The notes beneath the pieces are model-generated. The model did no database searches. It saw only the letters and a list, made by a program, of their open reading frames with translations, and was not told where the DNA came from. DNA of 21,562 nucleotides from an uncultured Clostridia bacterium (lineage in GTDB: Bacteria; Bacillota; Clostridia; JAAYHZ01), in NCBI GenBank assembly GCA_937894465.1, contig CALCRE010000256.1, positions 1-21,562 of the forward strand, read 5' to 3'. Within the stretch, counting starts at the first letter, position 1. The number at the start of each line of letters is the position of its first letter. The position numbers were made by a program, and so were the translations under genes. Positions 7,214 through 15,167 of this stretch are shown piece after piece.

Positions 7214-9832
7214 ATGCCGACATACAAAGGTATAAGCGGTAAAAGTTGGGATGTTGCGGATAAGCCCTTTGCCGGTGGTGGAGAAGGTGATGTATTCAAT
7301 ATTATTGGCAATACGGCTTTGGTTGCCAAAATTTATCAACCTGACAAACGAACAACGGAACGTGAACGCAAGCTTTCCATTATGGTTAAAACTAAACCGA
7401 GTGTCCTGGGGCAATATGCATGGCCTTTTGATGTGCTGTACTACAATGGCAAATTCTCAGGATACATCATGCCCAAAGTGGTGGGAAAAGAAAAGCTGCG
7501 AAATATCTATGTATATGACAACCGCCGGGGAAAACCTTGGACTCTCTTCATTGCCATTGCAAAAAACATTGCTTCGGCTGTACATAATGTTCATGAGATC
7601 GGTCATGTCATCGGTGACCTTAACTCCGACAATATCCTTGTGGATCCACATACCGGTCTTGTGACATTGGTGGATATCGATTCCTACCATATCACGGATA
7701 AGTCGGGATATATATACCGATGCGGTATGGGTGTTGCGGAATTTGTTGCACCGGAAATACAAGGAAAGCATTTTCCTTCTGCACCGTTACCGACTTTCAC
7801 GAAAGAAACCGACCTGTTTGCATTGGCGGTGATGATTTTTGTCGTATTGATGAACGGTGCCCATCCTTTTGCTTGCAAAACCACCGGGGGATCATCTTCG
7901 AGTTTTCAACCGGTTGAAAACATTGCCAGGGGCATCAGCCCCTACTTCAAAGAGTCAAGCGCTTCGAACCTTGACATACCCCGTTATGCTCCTGCCTTAA
8001 CATGCCTTCCTGCCGAGCTGCAGGAGCTGTTTCGCCGTGCTTTTGTCCTGGGACACAAGAATCCTAAAAATCGACCCTCGGCAGAAGAATATTATCATGC
8101 CCTGGAAAGATTGGAGAAAAAGATAAAAGCGTGTCGTGTAAACAAGCAGCATTTATATTATCGCCTTACTTACGAATGCCCTTGGTGCAGGGTGGATCAA
8201 AAGATGAATGCCGTCACTCAAACATTGCACAAACCCGGTGTTGTGTCTCCTGCAAAACCGACTCCTGTGAATCCCAAAACTGTGAAACCTACGTTTAAAA
8301 AGAAACACAGTTTCATGAAAAAGTTTGTAGCCATTATCATTTTGGCATTGATTTTCATCCTTCCGAATACCCTCGGAAGAAAAGAAGTAGCGGAAGACAG
8401 TGCTGCTGAAAATACGGCACCTGTAGCATCGAATATACAACCTGTTTCTGTAGGAAAACCCGAAAATACGGCCTCTGCGACCACAAAGGTTCCTGTTGTA
8501 ACAACCTCTGTCACAACGACCGTACCGGGAGAGGCAGCATCTTGGGGACTTGAAGTCCGAGCAATGAATGCCGGGACGGAGAGTGTTCCTGCAATTAATT
8601 CTGTGGAATTTACCATTGTGGACGACTCCGGAGCAGAAATTATAAACGGTCAAATAGATCAAATCAATCAAAGATTGGAATATGATTTCATACCGACTGT
8701 GACAGGAATGTATCGGTTTGAATTTTCGAATGTCACAAAAAATGCACGTTTTAAACTTTTAGTCATGGATGATAAGGGAGAAATCATGGAATCCGGCATT
8801 TACATGGATAACGATGACGGCATATCGCTGTCACTGGACTTTGGCCGGAATTATCGATTATGGGTGGAGCAATTCGAGAATTTAGGATCTTTTTCGTTGA
8901 ATATCAAAAAACAAAAATCCTTGTACAACATCTCAAATTTAACTGCTGTCTCGGATAGTGTTCAATTTATTGATCAACAAAACAACTATTTATTCGACCC
9001 GTCCATCGACGGATCCTATCGCTTTGAGTTTTCCGATGTACCGGATGTGACAAAATTAAGCCTTTATGTATTCAATTCCGCCGGTGAAATCATCAAATCC
9101 AATTTTGATATGGATACCGGAGACGGATTAACCCTCTGGCTTTACGGAGGTCAAACCTATACGCTGCAAGTGAGGCAATATGAGAACTTCGGAGCTTACA
9201 AGCTCAATATCGGACATCAAAAGAACTTTTATGATCTTTCATACTTGTCTGCCGTAACAGACAGTATTCAATACAAGGATCAAAAAAACAATTATATATT
9301 TACTGCAGAAAACAAAGGGGATTACCGTTTTGAATTCTCCGGTGTACCGGAAGGTACGGATCTGTATCTTACCGTGTACAACACCGGATGGGAAATCCTG
9401 GAGTCAGGTAATGATATGGATTCAGGCGACGGGCTGACCGTTACACTGTACGAAGGTCAAAAATGCTATATCCAAGTTATTCAATATGAGAATACCGGTT
9501 CCTATACGTTAAACATAGGCCATCAAAAAAAGCTGTTGGATATTTCATTCTATACATGGGTGACGGACAGCATCCAATTTACAGATCAAAAGAACAACTA
9601 TCAATATACTGCAAAAAGTAACGGTGATGTGCGGTTTGAATTTTCCACCGTGCCGGAAGGTACGGATTTGGACCTTACAATCTATGATTCCGGATGGGAT
9701 GTCATCATGTCGGGATCTGACTTAGACTCCGGGGACGGGTTAACCGTGTCCCTTGCGAAAGGCCAAACCGTATACATTCGTGTGGGGCAATATGAGAATA
9801 CCGGACACTACAAGCTCAATGTCAAACGCTAA
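7214..9832 (+). CDS. Membrane-anchored Ser/Thr protein kinase with CPWC motif and four 102-aa C-terminal repeats
   Basis: This encodes 872 residues. The kinase domain (about 1-310) has a glycine loop (GGGEGDVF, 21-28), Lys39 in VAKI, catalytic loop GDLNSDN (Asp135, Asn140), Asp154 in DID replacing DFG, and APE at 179-181, so it should be active. After it comes an H-x-Y...CPWC motif (Cys322, Cys325), as seen in TerY-P-type kinases. A basic stretch then leads into one membrane segment (about 371-387), placing the kinase inside and the rest outside. Residues about 396-450 are a Thr/Pro/Ala-rich stalk. Residues 468-872 form four repeats spaced exactly 102 residues apart, each with a YRFEFS-like strand and a GDGLT turn, resembling pre-peptidase C-terminal beta-sandwich domains. 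AGGAGG at 7204-7209 sets the start. It is the only operon member with a clear membrane segment, so it is probably the sensor and anchor of the system. Confidence 0.88.
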   Translation: MPTYKGISGKSWDVADKPFAGGGEGDVFNIIGNTALVAKIYQPDKRTTERERKLSIMVKTKPSVLGQYAWPFDVLYYNGKFSGYIMPKVVGKEKLRNIYVYDNRRGKPWTLFIAIAKNIASAVHNVHEIGHVIGDLNSDNILVDPHTGLVTLVDIDSYHITDKSGYIYRCGMGVAEFVAPEIQGKHFPSAPLPTFTKETDLFALAVMIFVVLMNGAHPFACKTTGGSSSSFQPVENIARGISPYFKESSASNLDIPRYAPALTCLPAELQELFRRAFVLGHKNPKNRPSAEEYYHALERLEKKIKACRVNKQHLYYRLTYECPWCRVDQKMNAVTQTLHKPGVVSPAKPTPVNPKTVKPTFKKKHSFMKKFVAIIILALIFILPNTLGRKEVAEDSAAENTAPVASNIQPVSVGKPENTASATTKVPVVTTSVTTTVPGEAASWGLEVRAMNAGTESVPAINSVEFTIVDDSGAEIINGQIDQINQRLEYDFIPTVTGMYRFEFSNVTKNARFKLLVMDDKGEIMESGIYMDNDDGISLSLDFGRNYRLWVEQFENLGSFSLNIKKQKSLYNISNLTAVSDSVQFIDQQNNYLFDPSIDGSYRFEFSDVPDVTKLSLYVFNSAGEIIKSNFDMDTGDGLTLWLYGGQTYTLQVRQYENFGAYKLNIGHQKNFYDLSYLSAVTDSIQYKDQKNNYIFTAENKGDYRFEFSGVPEGTDLYLTVYNTGWEILESGNDMDSGDGLTVTLYEGQKCYIQVIQYENTGSYTLNIGHQKKLLDISFYTWVTDSIQFTDQKNNYQYTAKSNGDVRFEFSTVPEGTDLDLTIYDSGWDVIMSGSDLDSGDGLTVSLAKGQTVYIRVGQYENTGHYKLNVKR
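8615..9829 (+). repeat. Four tandem 102-residue (306-nt) protein repeats in the kinase ectodomain
   Basis: The codons beginning the YRFEFS-like strand fall at 8711, 9017, 9323 and 9629, an exact 306-nt period. Units span residues about 468-569, 570-671, 672-773 and 774-872. Shared features are a D-S-(V/I)-Q-(F/Y) start with D-Q-(K/Q)-N-N-Y in units 2-4, the YRFEFS strand, D-M-D-x-G-D-G-(L/I) and a QYEN-x-G-x-Y ending. Units 2-4 are closer to each other than to unit 1, which suggests stepwise duplication. Confidence 0.9.
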
Positions 9833-9835
9833 ATC

Positions 9836-9841
9836 AGGAGG
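9836..9841 (+). promoter_or_regulatory. Ribosome binding site deciding the FtsK-like start
   Basis: AGGAGG here is 5 nt from the ATG at 9847 but only 2 nt from the in-frame TTG at 9844. The ATG is therefore the likely start. Confidence 0.75.
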
Positions 9842-9846
9842 TTTTG

Positions 9847-12800
9847 ATGACTGTATTTCCAACAACAAAATTACACATTGCATCGGCAGAACGGATCAAA
9901 GCATCATTTGAGAGAATCGTTTCAAAAGATAAAAAACTAGATGATGACTTTACCCGGATGAATGCGGAGATTCAAAAACGCTACCAAGAAAAGATCAATC
10001 AGCTTGCGTCAACCCGTAACCAACGGATCGCCGGTGCCGAAAAACAGGCTCAAGGGCAACAACAGTTGCTTCAAGCGATTTTAGCCGATCTTTCATTGGT
10101 GGAAAAACGCATACCGGATAAATATCGTAAAAAGGTTCGAAAGACAAAAGCAGCTGTAACTCCTAAGAAACCTGATTTTCAATCCATGTCCGAGATTGTG
10201 GAAAGGATCAATGACACTACCTTCAAGGGTCAGGTTAAACGTATTGCTCATTATGACGGTTACAAAACCATGTCCGAAATGGTGAATGCCTTTAAAGAAA
10301 AAATAGAATCCGCCCGTACATTCATACATGATGAAAGCCAACAATATTATGCTGATTTAGCCCAAGAGAAAGCGAATGCAGACCAAGAATTCCAAAGTGA
10401 AAAAGATCGTGCGGACAAAGAATTACCGGTCATTTTGCAACAATACAAACAACAATACGAAAATGCTGAACGTACGCTTATGTCCGAATTCGAGAAGGTG
10501 TTGAACAGTCCGGAACTACCCCGACTGGACCGGGCTTTGTTGCCTTGGCTTGAATCTCTAGGTGCATTTTCAGAGGATTGGACGGAATATATTCCCTCTG
10601 AATCCGATCCTGCCGAGGTGATGTTAGGTGCCGTCGAGATTCCCTTTCAGTTACCGGCCATGGTCAGTGATCTTGTCAAAGAGAGGATGCCTGTGGCATA
10701 CGCCTCCGGGAAAAGCATCACATTGCCTTTGGCTTTTTCCATGAGGGAACCTTTGAATATGCATGTCATCTATGACCCTAAACAAAAACAATCTGTGATG
10801 GCGGGTATACAGAGCATTCTATTGAAACTCATTCGGTTTATGCCTATGTCTTCGTTCCAACTGACAGCCATTGACCCGAATGAAAGGGGCACAAACCTGG
10901 GGCTGTTGCAAAAATTGCCTGCCATATCAGCATCGGAAATCTGTAAGAAGGTATATACCTTAAAAGAAGATATCGCAGAGCGCTTGAGGGAATTGGAGAT
11001 TTTTGTGGATCAAACCAGTGCTATGCTTGCCGGTGTGGAGGATGTATATACCTACAATGCATCCCATGCTTTCAAAATACCCTACCATTTTGTTGTGATC
11101 AACGATTACCCGAATAACTTTGAGAGAAATGCCATGGAATCTCTGAATGTATTGTTGAATAATGCGAGAAAATGCGGTATTTCATTCATCTTTACATCCG
11201 TTGCTCCATACAAAGGCTCAATCACCTCGGATGTCATTGTTGAAGAAAACAATCACAAGACCAGCGTTAATTATGACCGGAGTACATATGACTTTGTATT
11301 TGATGATGTCATTGCTAATTGCGGTCTATACCTCGAATCTGTGGAGAATGCCTATAAAGAAGGAATCAAGGTGGATAATCGCTTCTGTAGATTCTTTGAT
11401 ATGCAAAGAATACCTGCTTTTTTGGACTCTACACAGAGTATGCGTATTCCTTTTGCGGTGGATTCTATGAAACGCCTCATATCACTGGAGTTAGGGGGAT
11501 CGCAATCCGCTCATGCTTTGTTGTCCGGAAGAACCGGATCCGGTAAATCCACAACATTGCATATGCTCATAACATCCATTATTATGCATTACCATCCGGA
11601 TGATGTGGAGCTTTGGCTTGTAGACTACAAAAAAGTGGAGTTTAACGAATATGGGAAAAACCTTCCACCACATTTAAAGCTTTTGGGTGTGGAAAGAGAT
11701 CCGGAGTTTACATTCAGCTTGCTGGATAAAATAGAGGAAGAGTTTCAAAGGAGAATGGAACTATTCAAGAGCAAGGGTGTCAATAACATCACCGAATACA
11801 AGCAACGTTATGGAGTTCGCAGCTTGCCGCGCATTATTTTCATCGTGGATGAATTCCATCATATGACCCAAGCCATCCAAAATGAACCTCGTTATGTAGT
11901 GATATTGGAGAATATACTTTCTGAGTACCGTGTATTCGGTTTGTCTTGCGTATTTAGCGACCAAGCCATCAGCGTCGGTTTAAGAGGCTTGACGGAAAAG
12001 GGGAAAAATCAAATCAGCATCCGTATTGCCATGGAAAATGAAATACCGGAGATTCGCTCAACCCTTGCATTGGCCAACAACTTATATGATGATTCCATGA
12101 ATCACAGGCTCATGAATATGACCGAAGGAGATGTGATCTTTAAAAGATTCTCTGCTTCCAACCAAGAAATGATTCTGGATCTGTACAAGACCATTTACAT
12201 TACAAAAGATGAACGCAGTGAGGTGATCAGGCAAGCCAACCTTCGAGCTCAGGGTAATTATGTACCAAAGGATTTGCTGATCATAGACGGTCAGAATAGA
12301 AGGGAATATGAAGAATCGGAAGTTGTTGATTTTGAAAACAAGCAATGCGTTGATACGACCCGTCAGATTCCCATTTATATGGGTACACCGATTAACTTTG
12401 CCCCTTGTTTTTTTGTCTTTTTAAGAAAAAAGACAGACTCAAACATATTGGTCATCGGTGCAGATGATGAGATTCGGGCAAGCATATTGCTGCACACCAT
12501 ATATTCTTTTAAGAGGCAACCGAATACATCTGTTGTGGTGTTTGCCGACCCTGATGATGAAATATACAGACAATACAAGGGACAGTTAAAAGAGCTGCTT
12601 GATTCCCATGACGACTTGATCTTCGACATGTCCTTTGTATGCGAAAAAGTGGATCACTTGTCTAAGTATATGAATCCGGACAATGACCGGCGCATATTGA
12701 TATGCTGGTTGGGTTTGGAGGAGATTGCAGATTATTTGTCCGTGCAAGGTGAAAGAAATCGTGTTTCAAAAGATCTTGCCGGATCGGGCAGTGTGTCAAC

Positions 12801-13185
12801 AAGTTCATTGGATTCCCTGATCGGGGATGTGGACGCTTTGTTAAATGCTTTTGACGGGAAACCATCCGAGCCTTTGGTTACAACACCGGGTGTGACAACA
12901 ACATCCCAAATCTATGATGCCCGTCCGGACATTCAAGAACTGTTTGCAAAAGGCTCGCGGTACAATTTGTTTTCCTTTGTCACCTATTCATCCGTAAAGA
13001 TGATACGGCAGACCAAATTCATTCGAATTGAGAACTTTGAGCACAAGATTGCATTGAGTATGTCCATGGACGACTCGGCGGTCTATTTGGGTAGAGGAGC
13101 GTATGCGGCCGGATTGGATAAACTTACTGCCGTATATGACGACGGAAGCGGTAAAATAAGAACATTCAAACCATATATATTTTAA
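9847..13185 (+). CDS. FtsK/SpoIIIE (EssC-like) ATPase with coiled-coil N-terminus and no membrane segment
   Basis: This encodes 1112 residues from the ATG. Residues about 15-220 are charged and Glu/Gln/Lys-rich, consistent with long coiled coils. An FtsK-like region follows, with Walker A GRTGSGKST at 561-569 and Walker B IFIVDEF with Asp668-Glu669. A second ATPase-like module lies after about residue 840, but its Walker A position reads IGADDEIRAS (about 870-879) without the Gly-Lys-Ser/Thr, so it is probably non-catalytic. Proteins of this class pump DNA or, in type VII systems (EssC/EccC), secrete WXG100 proteins. Here the small WXG100-like genes and a toxin lie directly downstream. Unlike EssC/EccC, no transmembrane helix or FHA domain is visible, so it must be cytoplasmic or docked on another protein. 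The ATPase call is firm; the cargo (protein rather than DNA) is inferred from neighbours. Confidence 0.88.
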   Translation: MTVFPTTKLHIASAERIKASFERIVSKDKKLDDDFTRMNAEIQKRYQEKINQLASTRNQRIAGAEKQAQGQQQLLQAILADLSLVEKRIPDKYRKKVRKTKAAVTPKKPDFQSMSEIVERINDTTFKGQVKRIAHYDGYKTMSEMVNAFKEKIESARTFIHDESQQYYADLAQEKANADQEFQSEKDRADKELPVILQQYKQQYENAERTLMSEFEKVLNSPELPRLDRALLPWLESLGAFSEDWTEYIPSESDPAEVMLGAVEIPFQLPAMVSDLVKERMPVAYASGKSITLPLAFSMREPLNMHVIYDPKQKQSVMAGIQSILLKLIRFMPMSSFQLTAIDPNERGTNLGLLQKLPAISASEICKKVYTLKEDIAERLRELEIFVDQTSAMLAGVEDVYTYNASHAFKIPYHFVVINDYPNNFERNAMESLNVLLNNARKCGISFIFTSVAPYKGSITSDVIVEENNHKTSVNYDRSTYDFVFDDVIANCGLYLESVENAYKEGIKVDNRFCRFFDMQRIPAFLDSTQSMRIPFAVDSMKRLISLELGGSQSAHALLSGRTGSGKSTTLHMLITSIIMHYHPDDVELWLVDYKKVEFNEYGKNLPPHLKLLGVERDPEFTFSLLDKIEEEFQRRMELFKSKGVNNITEYKQRYGVRSLPRIIFIVDEFHHMTQAIQNEPRYVVILENILSEYRVFGLSCVFSDQAISVGLRGLTEKGKNQISIRIAMENEIPEIRSTLALANNLYDDSMNHRLMNMTEGDVIFKRFSASNQEMILDLYKTIYITKDERSEVIRQANLRAQGNYVPKDLLIIDGQNRREYEESEVVDFENKQCVDTTRQIPIYMGTPINFAPCFFVFLRKKTDSNILVIGADDEIRASILLHTIYSFKRQPNTSVVVFADPDDEIYRQYKGQLKELLDSHDDLIFDMSFVCEKVDHLSKYMNPDNDRRILICWLGLEEIADYLSVQGERNRVSKDLAGSGSVSTSSLDSLIGDVDALLNAFDGKPSEPLVTTPGVTTTSQIYDARPDIQELFAKGSRYNLFSFVTYSSVKMIRQTKFIRIENFEHKIALSMSMDDSAVYLGRGAYAAGLDKLTAVYDDGSGKIRTFKPYIF

Positions 13186-13209
13186 AATGAATTCAAGGAG
13201 GAACCTGTT

Positions 13210-13488
13210 ATGTCGGATATGACCATACGAAACCCGGCTGACATGAAGCGTTTTGCAGACGAGATCGACGAGTATTGCACATCCATGAAGAGTGTTTGCA
13301 ACGAATTGAAGTCAGGCTTATCATCTGCGGAATCCATGATGAAAGATGATCAGTCAAAGAAAGCATTGCGGCGATTCGAGACATTGGCAGAAGAATTGAT
13401 CAAAGGATTGCCGGAAGCTCAAGAAGCAGCGGAAAAGTTGCGAGCCGCTGCAAAACCTTTGGATAGCGCGCTATCCTTAAATATTTGA
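13210..13488 (+). CDS. WXG100-sized helical protein A (92 aa)
   Basis: This encodes 92 residues, the usual length of WXG100/ESAT-6 family proteins. It appears to be two amphipathic helices (about 8-45 and 52-88) with a charged break around MKDDQSKKA, but without the W-x-G turn motif. There is no signal peptide and no C-terminal Y-x-x-x-D/E tag. AGGAGG at 13196-13201 lies 8 nt before the ATG. It sits directly between the FtsK-like ATPase and a second protein of the same size, the arrangement typical of paired type VII substrates. It probably forms a hairpin dimer with the next gene product or with the toxin's N-terminus. Family assignment rests on size, helix pattern and context rather than the diagnostic motif. 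Confidence 0.7.
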   Translation: MSDMTIRNPADMKRFADEIDEYCTSMKSVCNELKSGLSSAESMMKDDQSKKALRRFETLAEELIKGLPEAQEAAEKLRAAAKPLDSALSLNI

Positions 13489-13495
13489 AGGAGGG
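13488..13495 (+). promoter_or_regulatory. Ribosome binding site deciding a GTG start
   Basis: AAGGAGGG overlaps the previous stop codon and lies 7 nt before the GTG at 13503. An upstream in-frame TTG at 13485 would itself precede this site and has no binding site of its own, so the shorter protein is preferred. Confidence 0.8.
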
Positions 13496-13502
13496 AATAA
13501 CC

Positions 13503-13778
13503 GTGAATGATCAAATAGATGTATCTCCCCAAGCTATCATTGAATTATTGCGCAGTATCAATAACAATATAAAGCAGATCAATGGTTTGGGAGAAACACT
13601 TTCATCCGGACTGAAGGCTTTAGGGTCTACCTTTCAAGATGATGGATACAAAACCATCCAGGGATACATTGCCAAGACGAAAAACCAGGTTTCGGAAGCT
13701 GTTCCCGACATGAAAAAAGTTATGGAAAATTTGGCGGAATACGCCCAACTGGTTATGGATTCTCGGAAACATGTTTGA
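13503..13778 (+). CDS. WXG100-like helical protein B (91 aa)
   Basis: From the GTG start this is 91 residues. The first helix (about 8-33) runs into a turn region GLKALGSTFQDDGYKTIQGYI, which resembles the WXG100 turn plus start of helix two with the Trp replaced. The second helix runs to about residue 85. This is the better WXG100 candidate of the pair. It has no signal peptide. The gene lies 14 nt after protein A and 20 nt before the toxin gene, so the three are surely co-translated. The likely role is secretion partner or chaperone for the toxin, or a structural substrate of the EssC-like ATPase. The absence of the W-x-G motif leaves room for another helical-hairpin family. Confidence 0.75.
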   Translation: MNDQIDVSPQAIIELLRSINNNIKQINGLGETLSSGLKALGSTFQDDGYKTIQGYIAKTKNQVSEAVPDMKKVMENLAEYAQLVMDSRKHV

Positions 13779-13782
13779 TGGC

Positions 13783-13790
13783 AAAGGAGG
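13783..13790 (+). promoter_or_regulatory. Ribosome binding site deciding the TTG start of the toxin gene
   Basis: AAAGGAGG is 8 nt before the TTG at 13799. The nearby ATG at 13795 is in a frame that stops after four codons, so the TTG must be the start. Confidence 0.8.
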
Positions 13791-13798
13791 TGGAATGA

Positions 13799-14767
13799 TT
13801 GGCAGGTGATGTACATGCCCATATTCCGAGTCTTGAGGTGCTCCATACTTCCATTGGCCAAACATTACCAGTGCTTGACCGATTTATTGCTGAAACCTAT
13901 GCATTGGCAAAACAGGTCAGGGACAACATAGAGCACAAGCTATATACATATTCATTGCGATTGAGCAAGGCTTACGAAACATATCAACAATCCTTGTCTG
14001 ATTTGGAGGATGCAAAAACAAAGTATGAGGAAGTGCCGGATTTCTATTATGAAGCCGTTGAAAAGGACAGGGAGGAATATTCTAAGGCGTTGTTGAGCTA
14101 TAGCAAGCTCAAGGGAATCAGGGATGAATTTATTCACCAATTTTCCATCATACGACGGAGTATGGATCAGCAAGCGGAGGGCTACAATACGGTTGCTAAA
14201 AAAGGAATGTCTTTTCTGGATAAATATATCGAATTGTTAATTCGTTCGAATGCTGCGTTGTCGGGATCTTCACCTGTGTCTTCCGGGAATGTCGGGCAGG
14301 ATGGGTCTTTAAAAACCTTTCAAAGTATTGATTCCATTCGAAGTTGGTTGGGTGATATTAACCCGAATTACAAGAATCCTTTCATTCCAAATTGGAATAA
14401 TCCGTATCATATCAATTGCGGTTCTTGTGCATTTGCGGTAGAATCAAGATTGAACGGTGATACAACGGTAGTTGCACATAAAGAAAATATAGGAACGGAT
14501 TCGGGGATGGAGCGTGCAACAGGAAAAAAATGCGTGTATATGCCGGTGGAGAAAATCGAGGAAAAATTAAAAGAGCAAGGTGCGGGATCTCATATGATTG
14601 TCGGTATTAATCGTAAACCCACACCTTGGGGACAAGGCCAAGCCGGGCACTGGTTCAATGCCTATTACGACGGTAAGAAGATTTACACCTTGGACGGACA
14701 GACCGGAGAGGTTTATGATTGGCCTTATGATTACGGAGACATATCGGAATGGTGTGCCTTGATATAG
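13799..14767 (+). CDS. Probable type VII-exported toxin: helical N-terminus plus papain-fold (Tox-PL) glutamine-deamidase domain
   Basis: This encodes 322 residues from a TTG start. Residues 1-150 are long charged helices resembling the WXG/LXG-type export domain of polymorphic toxins. A Ser/Gly linker (about 153-170) follows. Residues about 185-322 match the papain-fold toxin (Tox-PL, toxin glutamine deamidase) family: INP...NCGSC (Cys207 or Cys210 as nucleophile), a short ESRLNGD helix, then GHWFN (His284) and LDGQTG (Asp299, Gln301). This family uses a Cys-His-Asp arrangement to modify proteins, typically deamidating glutamine. The N-terminal helices, lack of a signal peptide, position after two WXG100-like genes and an adjacent small gene all fit a secreted toxin with immunity. 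The domain call is strong; target and actual export are unknown. Confidence 0.85.
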   Translation: MAGDVHAHIPSLEVLHTSIGQTLPVLDRFIAETYALAKQVRDNIEHKLYTYSLRLSKAYETYQQSLSDLEDAKTKYEEVPDFYYEAVEKDREEYSKALLSYSKLKGIRDEFIHQFSIIRRSMDQQAEGYNTVAKKGMSFLDKYIELLIRSNAALSGSSPVSSGNVGQDGSLKTFQSIDSIRSWLGDINPNYKNPFIPNWNNPYHINCGSCAFAVESRLNGDTTVVAHKENIGTDSGMERATGKKCVYMPVEKIEEKLKEQGAGSHMIVGINRKPTPWGQGQAGHWFNAYYDGKKIYTLDGQTGEVYDWPYDYGDISEWCALI

Positions 14768-14779
14768 GAGGGAAAAAAT

Positions 14780-15031
14780 ATGCTACAACCTGAGGAGCAA
14801 ATAGCTTTAGCGGCAAAGCTTTTAAAAGTTACTATTGAAGTAGTGCAAGAAAATTGCGGATTCATCGGATTGAATAAGGCCTTGTATTATTGTAATTCAG
14901 TTAAGGGTGGAGACGCTTTAATGGTGGGGCAAGACGGAACGGTCTTGTTTGCCGATTCATCTGTGGGATACAACAAACATCTTTATGAATTCCAGCAAGG
15001 CCGTAGAACCCCCTTGGAAGCTTTTGCTTAA
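14780..15031 (+). CDS. Small protein after the toxin gene, probable cognate immunity protein
   Basis: This encodes 83 residues, cytoplasmic, starting with ATG after an AGGAGGG site. It lies 12 nt behind the toxin gene and ends the operon. The first 40 residues look helical (EEQIALAAKLL...), the rest beta-like with a GGDALMVGQDGTVLFAD segment and a charged end (EFQQGRRTPLEAF). I do not recognise the family. Position and size are what is expected of an immunity protein that blocks the papain-fold domain. An accessory or regulatory role is the alternative. An overlapping longer reading frame (14949-15143) is a shadow. Confidence 0.7.
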   Translation: MLQPEEQIALAAKLLKVTIEVVQENCGFIGLNKALYYCNSVKGGDALMVGQDGTVLFADSSVGYNKHLYEFQQGRRTPLEAFA

Positions 15032-15053
15032 AAGAAAATTACATATCTATATT
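15024..15053 (+). promoter_or_regulatory. Possible promoter for the lectin-fold/cupin genes
   Basis: TTGCTT at 15024-15029 and TATATT at 15048-15053 are 18 nt apart, overlapping the end of the immunity-like gene. This is moderately close to a housekeeping promoter and would free the downstream genes from the toxin operon. No terminator for that operon is seen. The remaining 15054-15167 holds no gene I can support. Confidence 0.35.
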
Positions 15054-15167
15054 TTGGAAAAGAGTTCGGTGCAACATGGGAAAATGCATAAGGGACTGAA
15101 CCCCAATCAGTATCAAATGAGTCTTTTCAATCATGTGAACTAATCAGGACAAGGAAGAGGGAGTCTG

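Noticed and set aside
8153..8671. Long minus-strand open frames opposite the kinase linker and stalk
   Set aside because: They lie antisense to the well-supported kinase gene, have no ribosome binding site, and translate to low-complexity or Cys/Arg-rich sequence.
5211..9832. Calling the triad a tellurite-resistance locus
   Set aside because: No TerB, TerC, TerD or TerE-like gene is present; the triad is known to occur in other contexts, and here it adjoins type VII-like genes.
9844..9846. TTG as start of the FtsK-like gene
   Set aside because: It is only 2 nt from AGGAGG; the ATG at 9847 has normal spacing.
9847..13185. Reading the operon as a conjugative or DNA-translocation locus
   Set aside because: No relaxase, replication, integrase or attachment sequence is seen, and the neighbours are WXG100-like proteins and a toxin. 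DNA as cargo is not fully excluded.
15095..15111. ACTGA...TCAGT inverted repeat after the toxin operon as a terminator
   Set aside because: The stem is only 5 bp with a 7-nt loop and no T run follows.
14949..15143. A 64-codon open frame overlapping the immunity-like gene
   Set aside because: It overlaps a better-supported gene, has no ribosome binding site, and the product shows no family features.
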